Assembly (NCBI GenBank): GCA_944325105.1
Contig: CALUYW010000012.1
Span: 1 to 64,000, forward strand
Length of the DNA stretch: 64,000 nt
Direction: 5' to 3'
Source of the DNA: Candidatus Gastranaerophilales bacterium
GTDB lineage: Bacteria; Cyanobacteriota; Vampirovibrionia; Gastranaerophilales; Gastranaerophilaceae
Position 1 is the first letter of the stretch; each line of letters opens with the position of its first letter. The position numbers and the translations under genes are program-made. Below the pieces are notes generated by a model, which saw only the letters and a list, made by a program, of their open reading frames with translations, had not been told where the DNA came from and made no database searches. Positions 63,487-64,000 of the stretch are shown here, one piece after another.

Positions 63487-63495
63487 TGGTATTAT
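63487..63495 (+). promoter_or_regulatory. extended -10 six bases before the metalloprotease ATG (candidate leaderless promoter)
   Basis: TGG-TATTAT, six bases (TATTCT), then ATG at 63502. The TG-n element could replace a missing -35. No Shine-Dalgarno. Confidence 0.5.
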
Positions 63496-63501
63496 TATTC
63501 T

Positions 63502-64000
63502 ATGAAAAGAATAACTTATCTGCAACATTCTTTACATGGTGGCAAAGTTTCTCGCTGGCCACAGGAGGTTATGCCTTTAAATATACATATTGCAGATTAC
63601 AGGTGGTATAAATCAAAAGGCTCTCATGAGGCCTATAAATATAAACAGATGGTTAAAGATGCTCTGGACGCATGGACAAGTGCTTCTGGCGGTATTGTAT
63701 CCTTTAATGTTGTTCAGAATCTGTACGATTCGAACATAAATTTAGAATGGAAACGCGTTGAGAGAAAATCTCTGGGCAATTGTCATTTTAATTTTGATAA
63801 AAATGGCAGATACTATAGTGCCGAGGTGCAAATAGGCCTATCTGACGGTATAATTCATCATAAATATATGGATGAAGCTGAAGTTTACCATACAATTGTC
63901 CATGAAATAGGTCATGCCTTGGGTCTTGGGCACTCTCCTTTTAAAGGAGATATTATGTATGTGCCCCACCAGTATGGTGTTACAAATATTTCTCAAAATG
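63502..64000 (+). CDS. matrixin-like zinc metalloprotease (partial, 3' end outside window)
   Basis: At least 166 codons are open from the ATG at 63502 to the window edge. The zinc motif HEIGHALGLGHS (HExxHxxGxxH) is followed by GDIMY, the Met-turn, as in metzincins of the matrixin/M10 type. The N-terminus has no signal peptide (MKRITYLQHSLHGGKVSRWP), unusual for an extracellular protease. WPQEVMPLNIHIAD resembles the start of a bare catalytic domain without a propeptide. Substrate unknown. Confidence 0.88.
   Translation, partial: MKRITYLQHSLHGGKVSRWPQEVMPLNIHIADYRWYKSKGSHEAYKYKQMVKDALDAWTSASGGIVSFNVVQNLYDSNINLEWKRVERKSLGNCHFNFDKNGRYYSAEVQIGLSDGIIHHKYMDEAEVYHTIVHEIGHALGLGHSPFKGDIMYVPHQYGVTNISQN

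Overview
The window is an AT-rich, densely coding bacterial chromosome segment from a diderm. Outer-membrane markers include an Omp85/BamA protein, a TolC-type channel, two KDO-synthesis enzymes (kdsD, kdsC) and an SLH-domain exported protein. The gene content includes DapL-type lysine synthesis, an RpaB-like response regulator, SLH proteins, two ferredoxin-linked 2-oxoacid oxidoreductases and several EF-hand proteins. Together with a rplQ-truA-rplM-rpsI order, this fits a non-photosynthetic relative of Cyanobacteria (Melainabacteria/Vampirovibrionia, perhaps gut Gastranaerophilales). That assignment is inference from gene content; no database search was possible.

Layout: 1-4.7 kb holds a partial type IV prepilin-like gene, then menA-like, PEBP and lepA on the minus strand. 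4.8-9.9 kb is the infA-rpmJ-rpsM-rpsK-rpsD-rpoA-rplQ-truA-rplM-rpsI operon. 10-16.3 kb carries an EF-hand protein, wecB, gyrA and bamA. 16.4-22.8 kb holds a sigma-like HTH protein, two related membrane proteins, leuA, eda, a STAS-like protein, kdsD-kdsC and a small protein. 22.8-28.1 kb holds a degenerate REC-GGDEF protein, a membrane glycosyltransferase, clpP and a Cys-rich FAD enzyme. 28.1-35.7 kb is one co-directional run: nfeD, SPFH protein, response regulator, histidine kinase, tadA, DUF2400 protein, nadB, nadC. 35.7-42.2 kb holds a CoA-disulfide-reductase-like flavoprotein, rsmD, EF-hand proteins, a 58-residue zinc-ribbon protein, gatA, yraN and a divergent RelA/SpoT-domain protein. 42.3-45 kb is a first four-subunit oxidoreductase operon. 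45-51.6 kb holds small proteins, a flavin reductase, tolC, valS and a Cys-rich secreted protein. 51.6-52.14 kb is the only stretch over 300 bases without a protein gene; it holds a tRNA-Lys(TTT), two identical 94-bp repeats built from pieces of that tRNA, and a palindrome. 52-58.2 kb holds dapL, uvrB and dapB-asd-dapA. 58.3-64 kb holds the SLH protein, a second oxidoreductase operon in different gene order, ybaB-recR and a partial matrixin-like metalloprotease.

Functionally, dapA, asd, dapB and dapL together cover lysine/diaminopimelate synthesis by the aminotransferase route. The two oxidoreductase operons point to ferredoxin-based fermentative carbon metabolism. The most notable non-gene signals are (1) a recurrent promoter layout in which a -10 hexamer ends exactly six bases before ATG, with no Shine-Dalgarno, at eight genes, which suggests leaderless mRNAs; (2) the tRNA-derived tandem repeat after tRNA-Lys; and (3) convergent gene pairs whose stop codons overlap in one TTAA or TTAG tetranucleotide.
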